Assembly (NCBI RefSeq): GCF_015710975.1
Contig: NZ_CP049783.1
Span: 5,714,001 to 5,778,000, forward strand
Source of the DNA: Paenibacillus polymyxa
GTDB taxonomy: Bacteria; Bacillota; Bacilli; Paenibacillales; Paenibacillaceae
DNA length: 64,000 bases
Reading direction: 5' to 3'
The notes beneath the pieces are model-generated. The model did not search any database, was not told where the DNA came from, and saw only the letters and a program-made list of their open reading frames with translations. The position numbers and the translations under genes were made by a program. Shown piece by piece: positions 9,511 to 18,251 of the stretch. Position 1 is the first letter of the stretch. Each line of letters starts with the position of its first letter.

Positions 9511-10914
9511 TTAGCTGACAATTCCAGAACGCTTTTCAGCTTCGGTAACTAACTTCATTTGCTCTGGATAGCCGTACGTACCGTGTTCACTGATATCGAG
9601 TCCCATCGTTTCTTCCTCTTCCGTAACGCGAATACCCATAATTGCTTTCATCGCACCCAGAATAATGAAGGAAATGACGAATACGAATGCCAAAGTACCA
9701 ATCAGTCCAAGCAGCTGTACTCCCAATTGTGTAAAACCACCACCATAGAACAGACCCGCTTGACCTACACCTGTTATTTTTGCAAGCTCAGGAGTAGCGA
9801 AAAACCCTGTGGATACCGCGCCCCACATCCCCGCAACACCATGTACGGAGAAAGCATATACTGGATCATCTACTCTCGCACGCTCAAACCATTGCGCTGT
9901 GAAGAAAGTGACGATCCCTGCAACTGCGCCAATAACCAATGCCGCCCAAGGTGCTACAAAGGCACAAGAACCCGTAATGGCAACCAAGGCTGCCAGCACA
10001 CCGTTTAGCATAGCAGGAATATCTGCTTTTCCGTATACCATCCAAGATACGAGCAAAGCGAAAACTCCGCCTGCCGCAGCAGCAATATTTGTAGTCAGGG
10101 CTACATATCCAAAGAATCCGTCATTCATCGCAGAAACAGCACTACCTGGGTTAAATCCAAACCAGCCAAACCAGAGAATAATAACACCCAAGATAGAGTA
10201 CACCTGATTATGACCAGGGATAATGTTCGGCTTGCCATCTTTATTAAACTTGCCCAGACGCGGTTTGAGCAGCAGCGTAGCGACGAGTGCTGCCGTAGCA
10301 CCTGTCAGATGGACTACTGTTGAACCAGCGTAATCCTGCATTCCCAACTTGCCAAGCCAGCCACCGCCCCATACCCAGTGAGCTACAACTGGATAGATCA
10401 CGATGGAGAACAAAATACCGAAAATAATGTATACACTTAATTTTGCACGCTCTGCCATCCCCCCGCATGCGATCGAAAGAGATACCGCAGCAAAAGCAAA
10501 GTGAAACAAAAACATAATCGTAATTGGAACATCCAAACCTGAAAGAGTATCAAACGATGCAGCAGCATCTGTCCCGCTCATGAAGAAACCCGTCAGCCCC
10601 ATAAATCCGTTACCACCATCATTGCCGAAGCCGAAGCCAAATCCGAGAGCCCAGAAGGACAAAGCCGCAACACCCGTCGTGAGAATCGTTTTACCAGCGA
10701 CATGACCCGCGTTCTTCATTCGTGTCGAGCCTGCCTCCAGTAATGCAAATCCCGCTTGCATGAAAAATACAAGTATAAATGCCAAGAACGTAAAGGCCGT
10801 GTTTAGTCCAGCTTGAAGTTGGATATTTGTGGGCCCGTCAGCAGCGAACGCACCTACAGGAAAAGCCAGAACCGTCAGCATGGCCAATAATACAACTAAC
10901 CACTTTTTTCTCAT
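9511..10914 (-). CDS. amt: Ammonium transporter, Amt family
   Basis: Ammonium channel of 467 residues in the cytoplasmic membrane. It has a cleavable signal peptide (residues 1-25, ending VGAFAADG) and about eleven hydrophobic segments, with family motifs such as FMQAGFALLEAG, the HWVWGGGWL stretch and ALVTH-like helices around the conserved pore His residues. The ATG chosen is 9 nt after GAGGGA; a GTG three codons upstream touches that site. The long C-terminal tail ends EKRSGIVS. No glnK/PII gene is adjacent; the DUF294 nucleotidyltransferase follows instead. A GlnR/TnrA-type box lies in the leader. Confidence 0.95.
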   Translation of the reverse strand: MRKKWLVVLLAMLTVLAFPVGAFAADGPTNIQLQAGLNTAFTFLAFILVFFMQAGFALLEAGSTRMKNAGHVAGKTILTTGVAALSFWALGFGFGFGNDGGNGFMGLTGFFMSGTDAAASFDTLSGLDVPITIMFLFHFAFAAVSLSIACGGMAERAKLSVYIIFGILFSIVIYPVVAHWVWGGGWLGKLGMQDYAGSTVVHLTGATAALVATLLLKPRLGKFNKDGKPNIIPGHNQVYSILGVIILWFGWFGFNPGSAVSAMNDGFFGYVALTTNIAAAAGGVFALLVSWMVYGKADIPAMLNGVLAALVAITGSCAFVAPWAALVIGAVAGIVTFFTAQWFERARVDDPVYAFSVHGVAGMWGAVSTGFFATPELAKITGVGQAGLFYGGGFTQLGVQLLGLIGTLAFVFVISFIILGAMKAIMGIRVTEEEETMGLDISEHGTYGYPEQMKLVTEAEKRSGIVS

Positions 10915-10932
10915 GAAGACCACTCCCTCGAA

Positions 10933-10949
10933 TGTTAGGTTTCTTTACA
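10933..10949. promoter_or_regulatory. GlnR/TnrA-type operator in the amt leader
   Basis: The palindrome TGTTAGGTTTCTTTACA fits the GlnR/TnrA consensus TGTNANATTTTNTNACA at all fixed positions but two. It lies between the predicted transcription start and the amt start codon, a position suited to repression by GlnR rather than activation. Confidence 0.65.
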
Positions 10950-10970
10950 TTTCGTGAAATTCTTATTGTC

Positions 10971-11000
10971 ATTATAAGCAGAATACATGAAAGTTGACAA
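10971..11000 (-). promoter_or_regulatory. Predicted amt promoter
   Basis: Minus-strand -35 TTGTCA (11000-10995) and -10 TATAAT (10976-10971) are separated by 18 nt, placing the start of transcription near 10964. Confidence 0.65.
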
Positions 11001-11189
11001 GATTTTTTTTATTATGTTAAAAAAATAAGCCTTTAAATCTTTCATGTCATATTTTCTGACTATATAAATAGCTCGTTTGTGTTCATCAAAAGCATAACGT
11101 TTGACTGTATGGTTGAGGATCATGTAAAATATCCTTTATAAACTCTCGGTTTAAGATGTTATTATTGAAGATTGAACGAAGAGCGCGAG

Positions 11190-11639
11190 GTGAAGACAGA
11201 TGGGGATATGAAGCTATATCGAATTGGCGAACTAGCCAAAGCGGCTGGTGTCAGCGAACGAACGATTGATTATTACACTAAACTCGGTTTGATCACGCCT
11301 GAAGAACGATCATTGAAAAATTATCGGCTTTATAATGATGAAACCTTAAACAGGCTTGAACGTATTAACCAAATGAAACAAGAGAAGTATAGCCTCGAGG
11401 AAATCAGACAGACACTGATTAAATGGAACTCCGTTGCAGGAGAAGAGCACGTTACTGACAAACTAACGAGTCTAGAAATGCACATGCAGCGTCTAGAGCG
11501 TGAAGTCAATGAACTACAACCTCTTCTCGGACAGCTCAAGCCCGTCCAAGCTCGCAAGCTGCTTACTGGTCTGTTGCCACAAAGCGCTGCTTGTATTGAG
11601 GCTTTGAAGTATCTGTTGGAGCATAGTTCTATGATGTAG
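11190..11639 (+). CDS. MerR-family transcriptional regulator
   Basis: A DNA-binding regulator of about 149 residues. The N-terminal MerR helix-turn-helix is clear (YRIGELAKAAGVSERTIDYYTKLGLI), followed by a wing and a long coiled coil (residues 80-120) for dimerisation. The short C-terminal part has no metal-binding Cys. The start is uncertain: TTG 11172, GTG 11190 or ATG 11208 are in frame and none has a strong ribosome binding site. It is 42 bp upstream of the zinc protease gene and probably forms an operon with it. Confidence 0.85.
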   Translation: MKTDGDMKLYRIGELAKAAGVSERTIDYYTKLGLITPEERSLKNYRLYNDETLNRLERINQMKQEKYSLEEIRQTLIKWNSVAGEEHVTDKLTSLEMHMQRLEREVNELQPLLGQLKPVQARKLLTGLLPQSAACIEALKYLLEHSSMM

Positions 11640-11681
11640 ATACCCGAGCTAGTAGTATGAATAATAATGGAGGGTTGCTTT

Positions 11682-12353
11682 ATGATGGGTATGTATATAT
11701 TGATTATTCTTGCGTTCGGATTATCCTTATGGGCGCAATTTCGTGTAAAAGGTACGTTTAACAAATGGTCTGATGTTCCAAACGAAAATGGACTGACTGG
11801 TTATGATGCAGCTCGGCACATGCTGGATCGTAATGGCTTGCACGATGTGCCTATTGAGCCAGTACCTGGCGCGCTATCTGACCATTATGATCCGATACAA
11901 CGAGTGGTGCGCTTGTCTGAGCCCGTTTATTACGAAAAATCCATTTCTGCGGTTGCTGTGGCTTGCCATGAAGTTGGTCATGCCATCCAGCATAAAGAGC
12001 ATTATCCTATGCTGGCACTTCGCCACCGGATTTTTCCGATTGTAAACTTTGCTTCCGGGATTGCACCATTTCTGCTGATTGCCGGTTTCTTATTTAGCTT
12101 TACGAACCTGATCGGTCTGGGTATTATCTTCTTCTCGGCTACTGTTGCTTTTCAATTAATTACATTGCCTGTTGAGTTTAATGCTTCTAATCGCGCACGG
12201 GAAATCATGGTTTCTGAAGGATTTATCCGTAGTGATGAAGAACGTGGTATAGCTAAAGTTTTAAATGCTGCTGCATTGACCTATGTGGCTGCAGCTCTCG
12301 TTTCCTTGCTGGAACTGATCCGCCTAATCGGTATCTTTAATAGCCGGGATTAA
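11682..12353 (+). CDS. Membrane zinc metallopeptidase, YugP type
   Basis: A 223-residue integral membrane protein with the zinc-binding motif HEVGH (ACHEVGHAIQH) in its middle and four hydrophobic segments, two after the motif. This is the Zn-dependent protease 2 family (Bacillus YugP); physiological substrates are not established. The start is set by GGAGGG 7 nt before the ATG at 11682. It follows the MerR gene closely and ends just before a bidirectional terminator. Confidence 0.85.
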   Translation: MMGMYILIILAFGLSLWAQFRVKGTFNKWSDVPNENGLTGYDAARHMLDRNGLHDVPIEPVPGALSDHYDPIQRVVRLSEPVYYEKSISAVAVACHEVGHAIQHKEHYPMLALRHRIFPIVNFASGIAPFLLIAGFLFSFTNLIGLGIIFFSATVAFQLITLPVEFNASNRAREIMVSEGFIRSDEERGIAKVLNAAALTYVAAALVSLLELIRLIGIFNSRD

Positions 12354-12364
12354 TCTTGTATTGC

Positions 12365-12413
12365 AAAAAAGGTTGTTCCTCCACCAATGACGGTAGAGAA
12401 ACAACCTTTTTTT
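12365..12413. terminator. Bidirectional terminator
   Basis: AAAAAAGGTTGTT and AACAACCTTTTTTT form a strong stem with A- and T-runs on both sides, between the YugP-like gene and the convergent LysR gene. Confidence 0.85.
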
Positions 12414-12448
12414 CTTGATCTTAAGCCAATAAACTATACTTAGTAGCC

Positions 12449-13378
12449 TCAATCTGCTTTTGCCGTTTTGTTCGAAGTAGCAGCATTACCATGAAGGCCA
12501 AAATATTGCAATAGAAAAGTTCGGAACGATTTAGCAACTAATGGAAGCTTGTCATCTCTGCGATGAATCAAGCCAATCGTTCTTGTCACCTCTGGATCAA
12601 CAATCGACACCCTTGCAGGTTGCAACGGGTTAGTCTGAAACAGCGCCATTTCAGGCAGAAGACTAACCCCCATACCTGCAGCTACTAATCCGCGAATCGT
12701 ATCAGTCTCTTCGCCTTCAAAAGCAATATCCGGTGTAAATCCAGCCTCCAGACAGGCCTGCCAGACAATCGGGCGTAACGAATATCCATCTCTGAACAAG
12801 ATGAATTTTTCTCCCTTAAGCTGGCTCAATGTGATGTGTTTGGCTGAAGCCAAAGGATGATTGGGCGGCAAAACTGCAAATAACTCCTCGGTTAACACCA
12901 CATCCCCCTCGACATGGTCATGTCGATCTGGAAAAGGAGATACAAAAGCCAAATCCACCTCACCCGCTAACACATCACGAATTAAACTCGGGTACATTCC
13001 TTGTTTAAATCTGAATTTAACATTGGGATACCGCTTACGGAATTCAGCCACCACTGTAGGAATAAGATGAATCCCCAAACTGTGCGGAAAACCGATACGG
13101 ATTTCGCCCCCCTCAGGGTCTAAAAACTCATGCACTTCCAAAACAGCCCGCTCCAGGTCTTTCATGATCGTTTCCACCCGTTTGCAAAACAGCTGTCCCA
13201 CTGGCGTAAGCTGCAGATTACGACCCTTTTGCATAAAAAGATTAACTCCCAGCTCTTCTTCAAGCTGATGAATTTGCCGACTTACCGCAGATTGCGCCAC
13301 ATGTAGCTCCTCGGCTGCCTGAGTGACATGTTCTTTTTGCGCTACTTTCATGAAGTATTGCAACTGTCGTAATTCCAC
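12449..13378 (-). CDS. LysR-family regulator, GltC-like
   Basis: A 309-residue transcription factor. It starts VELRQLQYFMKVAQKEHVTQ (GTG start), nearly the same as GltC, the activator of glutamate synthase genes in Bacillus; the helix-turn-helix covers residues 18-40 and the effector domain starts near residue 90. The longer frame, with 20 additional N-terminal residues, lacks family similarity there. No gltAB is within the window, so target and co-inducer cannot be fixed from context; other GltC-like paralogues regulate unrelated genes. Confidence 0.85.
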   Translation of the reverse strand: MELRQLQYFMKVAQKEHVTQAAEELHVAQSAVSRQIHQLEEELGVNLFMQKGRNLQLTPVGQLFCKRVETIMKDLERAVLEVHEFLDPEGGEIRIGFPHSLGIHLIPTVVAEFRKRYPNVKFRFKQGMYPSLIRDVLAGEVDLAFVSPFPDRHDHVEGDVVLTEELFAVLPPNHPLASAKHITLSQLKGEKFILFRDGYSLRPIVWQACLEAGFTPDIAFEGEETDTIRGLVAAGMGVSLLPEMALFQTNPLQPARVSIVDPEVTRTIGLIHRRDDKLPLVAKSFRTFLLQYFGLHGNAATSNKTAKAD

Positions 13379-13476
13379 TCCGATATTCGCTCCAATCTGT
13401 TTTTCAACATCCGAAAGAAGATGTCCATCGAACATCATCCTCTTTCTTACCCTGATAAATTTCGATAAAGCTGTCT

Positions 13477-14100
13477 TTAGTGACGTTTGCGCTGGCCAGT
13501 TAATCTAATCAATAATCCATAAAAGAAAAACCCACTGAGCAATCCCCCAAAGTGAGCGGTCCAGTTAATGTTCGCTACAGCAAAAGAAAACAGAATACCA
13601 AACCCAAGCAGCGTGTACAGCGTTTTGCGCGAAGCATCATCCATCAAGGAACGTTGGAATAAGGCAACGTACAGAAACGCCCCATAGATGCCATAAATCG
13701 CTCCTGAGGCTCCTACAGAGACTGTCGTTTCCGCCAGCATGTTGTAATGTGCAATGGACAGTATATTCCCTACAATGCCCGTGACTAGATACAATAACAC
13801 ATATCGTAAGGACCCGAGCAAACGCTCCAGTGGAGGAGCGAATACAAGTATTGCAAAGGAATTAAACAGAAGATGATCAAAGCCTGCATGTAAAAACATG
13901 GCTGACACATACCGCCACAGCTGGTCAGTGAATGGCGCCTCATTAATCAAAGCCCCATACCGGATCAGCGTCAAACTATTTTCCGATCCACCTTGCACGG
14001 TCAGTACAATAAACATCACAATATTGATAAGCAAAATCAGACAGGTTACCGGGTAAAACCGTAAATAACTTTTCCAGTTCTCATAACGTAAAAAAATCAA
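13477..14100 (-). CDS. Rhomboid-family intramembrane serine protease
   Basis: A six-helix membrane protease that cuts transmembrane substrates. With a TTG start at 14100 it is 207 residues (MIFLRYENWKSYLRFYP). Catalytic S132 is in GASGAIYG and H183 in NWTAHFGGLLSG; the conserved HAGFDHLLFN loop and N80 are present. The TTG is favoured because GAAGGAAGG stands 6 nt upstream, whereas a TTG 16 codons further out has no site. It is divergent from tpx. Confidence 0.88.
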   Translation of the reverse strand: MIFLRYENWKSYLRFYPVTCLILLINIVMFIVLTVQGGSENSLTLIRYGALINEAPFTDQLWRYVSAMFLHAGFDHLLFNSFAILVFAPPLERLLGSLRYVLLYLVTGIVGNILSIAHYNMLAETTVSVGASGAIYGIYGAFLYVALFQRSLMDDASRKTLYTLLGFGILFSFAVANINWTAHFGGLLSGFFFYGLLIRLTGQRKRH

Positions 14101-14140
14101 GGCAATCCTTCCTTCATGGGGTGTCTCCACCTTATTCAAA

Positions 14141-14171
14141 TTGGACAATGTCTTTTATAAAAGATTATAAT
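14141..14171 (+). promoter_or_regulatory. tpx promoter with near-PerR palindrome
   Basis: A -10 TATAAT (14166-14171) lies 18 nt after TGGACA. Overlapping it is the perfect inverted repeat TTATAA-AAGA-TTATAA (14155-14170). PerR boxes have 7-1-7 symmetry (TTATAATNATTATAA); this has two central bases, so PerR binding is possible but not certain. Confidence 0.45.
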
Positions 14172-14221
14172 AGATTTCGGCAACGATAACCAATGCCAAA
14201 AACCAAAGGAGGCTATTACAT

Positions 14222-14740
14222 ATGGCACAAGAACGTACAGGAGTTGCTACTTTTAAAGGCAATCCTTTGACTCTCATAGGTCCTGAACTGAAAATTGGAG
14301 ATCAGGCGCCTGATTTCAAATTACAGAAAGACTTATTGGAAGCAGCTACGCTTCAAGACTTTGCAGGCAAAGTCAAACTGATTAGCGTTGTCCCTTCTCT
14401 AGATACAGGCGTGTGTGACGCACAGACGCGACGTTTCAACCAGGAAGCAGACTCCCTGGGGGACCAAGTTGTGGTACTAACGGTCAGCGTGGATTTGCCT
14501 TTCGCTCAAGCTCGTTGGTGCGGTGCGGCTGGTATTGATCGCGTATTGACACTGTCCGACTACAAAGATCATTCCTTTGGTGAAGCTTATGGTGTATTCA
14601 TTAAGGAATTCCATTTGGATCATAGAGCTATTTTTGTCATTGACCAAAATGACAAAATCGCTTACGTAGAATACTTGAGCGAAATGGCCGAGCATCCTGA
14701 CTATGATCAAGCGATTGCAGCCGTAAAAAAACTGGTCTAA
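14222..14740 (+). CDS. tpx: Thiol peroxidase (atypical 2-Cys peroxiredoxin)
   Basis: Reduces hydrogen and alkyl peroxides in the cytosol using thioredoxin. It has 172 residues with peroxidatic Cys65 in [12 protein letters not shown] and resolving Cys100 in ARWCGAAG, the spacing of the Tpx family. AAAGGAGG lies 8 nt before the ATG. Monocistronic, with a terminator 16 nt behind. Confidence 0.96.
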   Translation: MAQERTGVATFKGNPLTLIGPELKIGDQAPDFKLQKDLLEAATLQDFAGKVKLISVVPSLDTGVCDAQTRRFNQEADSLGDQVVVLTVSVDLPFAQARWCGAAGIDRVLTLSDYKDHSFGEAYGVFIKEFHLDHRAIFVIDQNDKIAYVEYLSEMAEHPDYDQAIAAVKKLV

Positions 14741-14756
14741 ATCAGGACCGAATATT

Positions 14757-14794
14757 AAAAAAGCGAGTGAAGGATTGCCTTCCTCGCTTTTTTC
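14757..14794. terminator. Bidirectional terminator after tpx
   Basis: AAAAAAGCGAGTGAAGG and CCTTCCTCGCTTTTTT form a hairpin with T-runs in both directions. Confidence 0.9.
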
Positions 14795-14833
14795 GATGTT
14801 TGTCTACCACATCACTACTCCCACAACCTGCTA

Positions 14834-15226
14834 CTACTGTACGACCTTATAAGCAGACAGCTTCTTGTCGATCATAGCGAACAGTTGCAAAATAATGCGG
14901 TAATTCGCACCCAAGTCCCCTAACGATCCGCGTGAAGCAGAATAAATATCCACCGCACTTCGAACTGGCGAGACAGATAAAATAGAAACGGTAATGTCGA
15001 CGGTTCTGCCGAAAGCCGTTCGCTTCTCCAACGTAATCTCACCTACAGATGCTACCTCATGGAGCACCTTGTAGCCAGGAATCTTTTTCAAGATAGATGA
15101 TACTTCTTCCCAAGCCTTGTCTCTCGATAAGTTATAATAGCGTGTCTTCATTTGGGGGTCCTTGACCCGGTCGCTTGTACCTTCTTGGCTGCGCACAATC
15201 CCTACCAGAGTCCTCTTCAACGACAA
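14834..15226 (-). CDS. DUF1499-family protein
   Basis: A 130-residue cytosolic protein starting MSLKRTLVGIVRSQEG at a TTG that has AAGGAGG 7 nt upstream; the much longer open frame upstream has no family-like sequence. The C-terminal pattern (VDIYSASRGSLGDLGANYRIILQLF) corresponds to the DUF1499 signature with a conserved Ser-Arg and a late Asp-Gly-Asn. Function of the family is not known. A structured RNA lies 165 nt upstream on the same strand. Confidence 0.7.
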   Translation of the reverse strand: MSLKRTLVGIVRSQEGTSDRVKDPQMKTRYYNLSRDKAWEEVSSILKKIPGYKVLHEVASVGEITLEKRTAFGRTVDITVSILSVSPVRSAVDIYSASRGSLGDLGANYRIILQLFAMIDKKLSAYKVVQ

Positions 15227-15387
15227 GACATTTCCTCCTTCACGATAATCGCTACCTATCATACGACACATCGGCTTCCTCTGCTGCAAGCGCTTTATAA
15301 AACACGATAAACAACCGAAATTGAGTCCGATCATGCCTGTGGTATGCGACCTTAGTACCTCATGTCTTAGTTTAACATTGTTGCATA

Positions 15388-15427
15388 CAAAAAACACCCT
15401 GTTTCTGCATAAGCAGTACCAGAGTGT
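15388..15427 (-). terminator. Terminator of the structured RNA
   Basis: Minus-strand arms ACACTCTG...CTGC and GCAG...CAGGGTGT form a 12-bp stem followed by six T. It ends the RNA 160 nt before the DUF1499 gene. Confidence 0.85.
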
Positions 15428-15636
15428 GTTCATTACATTATGGAGTACCCGCCGATGCCGTCCGACCATAGCGTCTTCTGAACCTGCTTTAGCAGGTGGG
15501 TGACCGCAGAATAAACTTTTGAAGTCCCCTTGTCAGCAATTGACAGGGCTTTTCAGCTATTCATTCGTATAGATCTCCCTAGACATTGTCATTGGTTCAA
15601 AACAACAAATGACCGTAACGTGCATCGCAGGATGTG
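15388..15636 (-). ncRNA. Structured non-coding RNA candidate, possibly 6S-like
   Basis: A self-contained minus-strand transcription unit of about 250 nt without a credible reading frame. The promoter is at 15642-15670 and it ends in a strong terminator at 15388-15427. Inside, CCCTGTCA near 15548 can pair with ACAGGG near 15400, ACCTGC-TTTA-GCAGGT forms a perfect hairpin (about 15483-15498), and ACCCGCC can pair with GGTGGGT. A long rod with closing ends resembles 6S RNA, but about 90 nt precede the closing stem and I could not confirm the family; a cis-acting attenuator of the DUF1499 gene, or an RNA read from the other strand, are alternatives. Confidence 0.5.
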
Positions 15637-15641
15637 ACCTT

Positions 15642-15670
15642 ATTATAGCGCTTCTCACTCAGAAAGTAAA
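15642..15670 (-). promoter_or_regulatory. Promoter of the structured RNA
   Basis: Minus-strand TTTACT (15670-15665), 17-nt spacer, TATAAT (15647-15642). It lies in the gap between the YesL-like gene and the RNA. Confidence 0.6.
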
Positions 15671-15694
15671 TGCTAGGAGAAATATGTTTTATTT

Positions 15695-16456
15695 TTAGAG
15701 GTTATCACTTTTCTTGTCTTCAATGGTTGCCTTTTCTTCGTCTTTCTGTTTCATTTTCTCCATTTGATCCTGCATTTTGAGGAAGGTTCCGTAAAAATTA
15801 AAAAAAGCGAACCAGGCAACTACACTGCCGATGAAGAATAAGAAAAGCACGGGATATTTAACTCCAATGTATATAACAACGGCGCTGCCGAGCATGGTGG
15901 AAAATACACGGAATGGTCGAATCAGCGTCAATAAAACCGCATTTTTAATAATTTGTCCGGTAGACATATGATAATGAGCTACCATCGAAAAGAAGTTAAA
16001 CATAGACACAAGCAAAATAATGATGAGGATCAGCATGATAACACCCACGATTTGCAAGTTGCTGAGCTGTGTCATATATACAGTGTAATCCACATACATG
16101 ACGACAAACAGTAACGTGTAAAAGATACCCCCAATCAGACTCTGCTTATAGTTCTCTTTATATCCTTTAAAGAAGGTACGAAACACGCCTGTATCGGTAT
16201 CGCCCATCACCCATTTGCGAACCACTGAGAACAAAGCCGATGTTGCTGGAAATAAAGTAAGCGGTGCCAAAATAGCCATCGCCCAGTTCATTTGTAACGA
16301 TTCATTCGCCAAATTCTGATTCATAACCAGTAATTTCAGTATGAGGCAGAATACAAAAGGCGATGAACATAACACCCACAACAAATTGCTAGCCGCCAGC
16401 CGGGTAATCCACTCGGTTAGGCGGTAAATCCCCCCCATAGCTCCTTTAAATTCCAA
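15695..16456 (-). CDS. YesL/DUF624-family membrane protein
   Basis: A 253-residue integral membrane protein with about five hydrophobic segments and a charged cytosolic tail (KMKQKDEEKATIEDKKSDNL). The start MEFKGAMGGIYRLTEWITR at TTG 16456 matches DUF624 proteins; GGAGGG is 11 nt upstream. Family members often sit beside carbohydrate ABC transporters, but none is adjacent here, so no substrate can be suggested. Confidence 0.75.
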   Translation of the reverse strand: MEFKGAMGGIYRLTEWITRLAASNLLWVLCSSPFVFCLILKLLVMNQNLANESLQMNWAMAILAPLTLFPATSALFSVVRKWVMGDTDTGVFRTFFKGYKENYKQSLIGGIFYTLLFVVMYVDYTVYMTQLSNLQIVGVIMLILIIILLVSMFNFFSMVAHYHMSTGQIIKNAVLLTLIRPFRVFSTMLGSAVVIYIGVKYPVLFLFFIGSVVAWFAFFNFYGTFLKMQDQMEKMKQKDEEKATIEDKKSDNL

Positions 16457-16621
16457 TGTTAGTCTCTCCCTCCGCAAGCCTTGGCAGTTCCAAGACTTAT
16501 GTTGCTATGCCTGTTAATTCCGGCTCTTGACTATATCATACCGTATTTCATCCCTAAAGCGCTAGTGAAATCCATACGTGGTCCATTAAAGTAAATCCCA
16601 TAAAATTCATACTTACCGATC

Positions 16622-16658
16622 AAAAAAAGCCGAAGCTAGCATTAGCTTCGACTTTTTA
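16622..16658. terminator. Bidirectional terminator after cshA
   Basis: AAAAAAAGCCGAAGCTA and TAGCTTCGACTTTTT arms form a strong stem, 16 nt after the helicase stop on the minus strand. Confidence 0.85.
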
Positions 16659-16673
16659 ATCATTTATTTCTTA

Positions 16674-18251
16674 TTATTCAGAAGAGGAATCTTCACGTCT
16701 TGCAGGACGGCGAGTTTCGCCATTGCTGCTTGGGCGTGGTTTGCGATCTCCACTATAGCGGCTTCCGGAATCACGGTTGTAGCCACCGCCTTCTTTGCCA
16801 CGGTTGTAACCGCCGTATCCACCTTTACTGCCGCTACCGCCACGGTTGGAATTGTAGCCACCGTTGCTGCGTCCACTATAGTTGGAAGGCTTGCGTCCGC
16901 CAGAACGCACGTCTGGTTTACGACGTTTTGCACGGATCGGATCTTCCGGAGTCAACTCAATAGATGCCTCTCTCTTCTCACCAGTCATCAGCTTCAGAGC
17001 TGCAGAGAGTAGTTGTACAGAATCATATTGCTCCAGCATTTGAATAGCCAAACCTTTGTACTCGTTCAGCTCGCCTTTTTCTACAACCTCTAGAAGGCGT
17101 TCTGCGATGATACGTTGTTTGCCTTCCAGAGCTTCTGCCAACGTTGGAAGAGGCTTACGTGGAATGCGGTGACGGGTTACACGCTCAATGAAATGCAAAT
17201 GGTCAATTTCACGAGGCGTTACGAATGACCAAGCTTCCCCTTCTTTACCTGCACGTCCCGTACGTCCGATACGGTGAACATAGCTCTCTGGATCTTGCGG
17301 AAGGTCAAAGTTCACAACGTGAGTTACGCCAGAAACGTCCAAACCACGGGCAGCAACGTCAGTCGCTACGAGTACGTCAATACTTCCGTCACGGAATTTA
17401 CGCATAACAGCATCACGCTGGTTTTGAGACAAGTCACCATGCAAACCGTCTGCGGAATAACCACGTTTTTGCAGAGCTTCAGCCAGCTCGTCTACCCGGC
17501 GCTTAGTGCGACCGAATACGATAGCAAGTTCTGGGGATTCCATGTCGATCAAACGGCTTAATGCTTCGAATTTTTGACGCTCAGGAACTTCAATATAGGC
17601 CTGATCAATCAGCGGAGCACTAACTTGTTTAGGAATAACGGATACATGCTCAGGATCTTTAAGGAATTGCTCAGCCAATCTTTTAATGTTAGGAGGCATT
17701 GTAGCAGAGAACAGCATCGTTTGACGCTCGTCTGGAACCTGCTTCAGAATGGACTGAATATCTTCCATGAAGCCCATGTCCAGCATTTCATCTGCTTCAT
17801 CCAAAACAACGGTGTTTACGTCTTCTAGCTTAATGGTTTTACGATTAATATGATCAAGCAAACGTCCTGGTGTACCGATAATAATTTGAGGTTTCTTTTT
17901 CAAAGCGCGAATCTGGCGTACGATATCTTGTCCACCATAGATCGGCAAAGTGCGAAGACCTTTAAAGCGGGAGAGTTTTTCGATTTCTTCAGCCACCTGA
18001 ATAGCAAGCTCACGTGTTGGAGCCATAATCAGGGCTCTGATTTTTTCATCGTTTTTAGAAATTTTATTGATCATCGGAATACCAAACGCAGCGGTTTTAC
18101 CCGTACCTGTTTGGGCTTGACCAATCATGTCTTTCCCTTGCAATGCAATCGGGATGGATTTGGATTGAATAGGTGTTGCTTCTTCAAACCCCAGCTCCGT
18201 AATCGCCTGAATTACCTTCGGTTCAAGATCAAATTCTGCAAATGTCGTCAA
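16674..18251 (-). CDS. cshA: DEAD-box ATP-dependent RNA helicase, CshA type
   Basis: RNA helicase of 525 residues acting in mRNA turnover and cold adaptation. The motifs appear in order: [11 protein letters not shown] (I), PTRELAIQ (Ia), [13 protein letters not shown] (II), SATMP (III), [12 protein letters not shown] (V) and [13 protein letters not shown] (VI). The last 75 residues are a Gly/Arg/Tyr/Ser-rich RNA-binding tail ([20 protein letters not shown]). The start is TTG, 11 nt after AAGGAG. The length and RGG tail fit CshA; DeaD/DbpA-type enzymes differ in their C-terminal domain. Confidence 0.93.
   Translation of the reverse strand: MTTFAEFDLEPKVIQAITELGFEEATPIQSKSIPIALQGKDMIGQAQTGTGKTAAFGIPMINKISKNDEKIRALIMAPTRELAIQVAEEIEKLSRFKGLRTLPIYGGQDIVRQIRALKKKPQIIIGTPGRLLDHINRKTIKLEDVNTVVLDEADEMLDMGFMEDIQSILKQVPDERQTMLFSATMPPNIKRLAEQFLKDPEHVSVIPKQVSAPLIDQAYIEVPERQKFEALSRLIDMESPELAIVFGRTKRRVDELAEALQKRGYSADGLHGDLSQNQRDAVMRKFRDGSIDVLVATDVAARGLDVSGVTHVVNFDLPQDPESYVHRIGRTGRAGKEGEAWSFVTPREIDHLHFIERVTRHRIPRKPLPTLAEALEGKQRIIAERLLEVVEKGELNEYKGLAIQMLEQYDSVQLLSAALKLMTGEKREASIELTPEDPIRAKRRKPDVRSGGRKPSNYSGRSNGGYNSNRGGSGSKGGYGGYNRGKEGGGYNRDSGSRYSGDRKPRPSSNGETRRPARREDSSSE

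Noticed and set aside
13378..13438. 20-codon N-terminal extension of the GltC-like regulator
   Set aside because: GltC-type proteins start at the V/MELRQL position and the extension has no family similarity.
15485..15515. T-box-like string GGTGGGTGACCGCAG on the plus strand
   Set aside because: It departs from AGGGTGGNACCGCG at key positions and the next gene on that side is on the minus strand, so there is no gene for a plus-strand T-box to control.
16664..16933. Ala/Val/Thr-rich minus-strand frame over the end of cshA
   Set aside because: It is the Gly-rich tail of cshA read in another frame; the repetitive composition keeps it open by chance.
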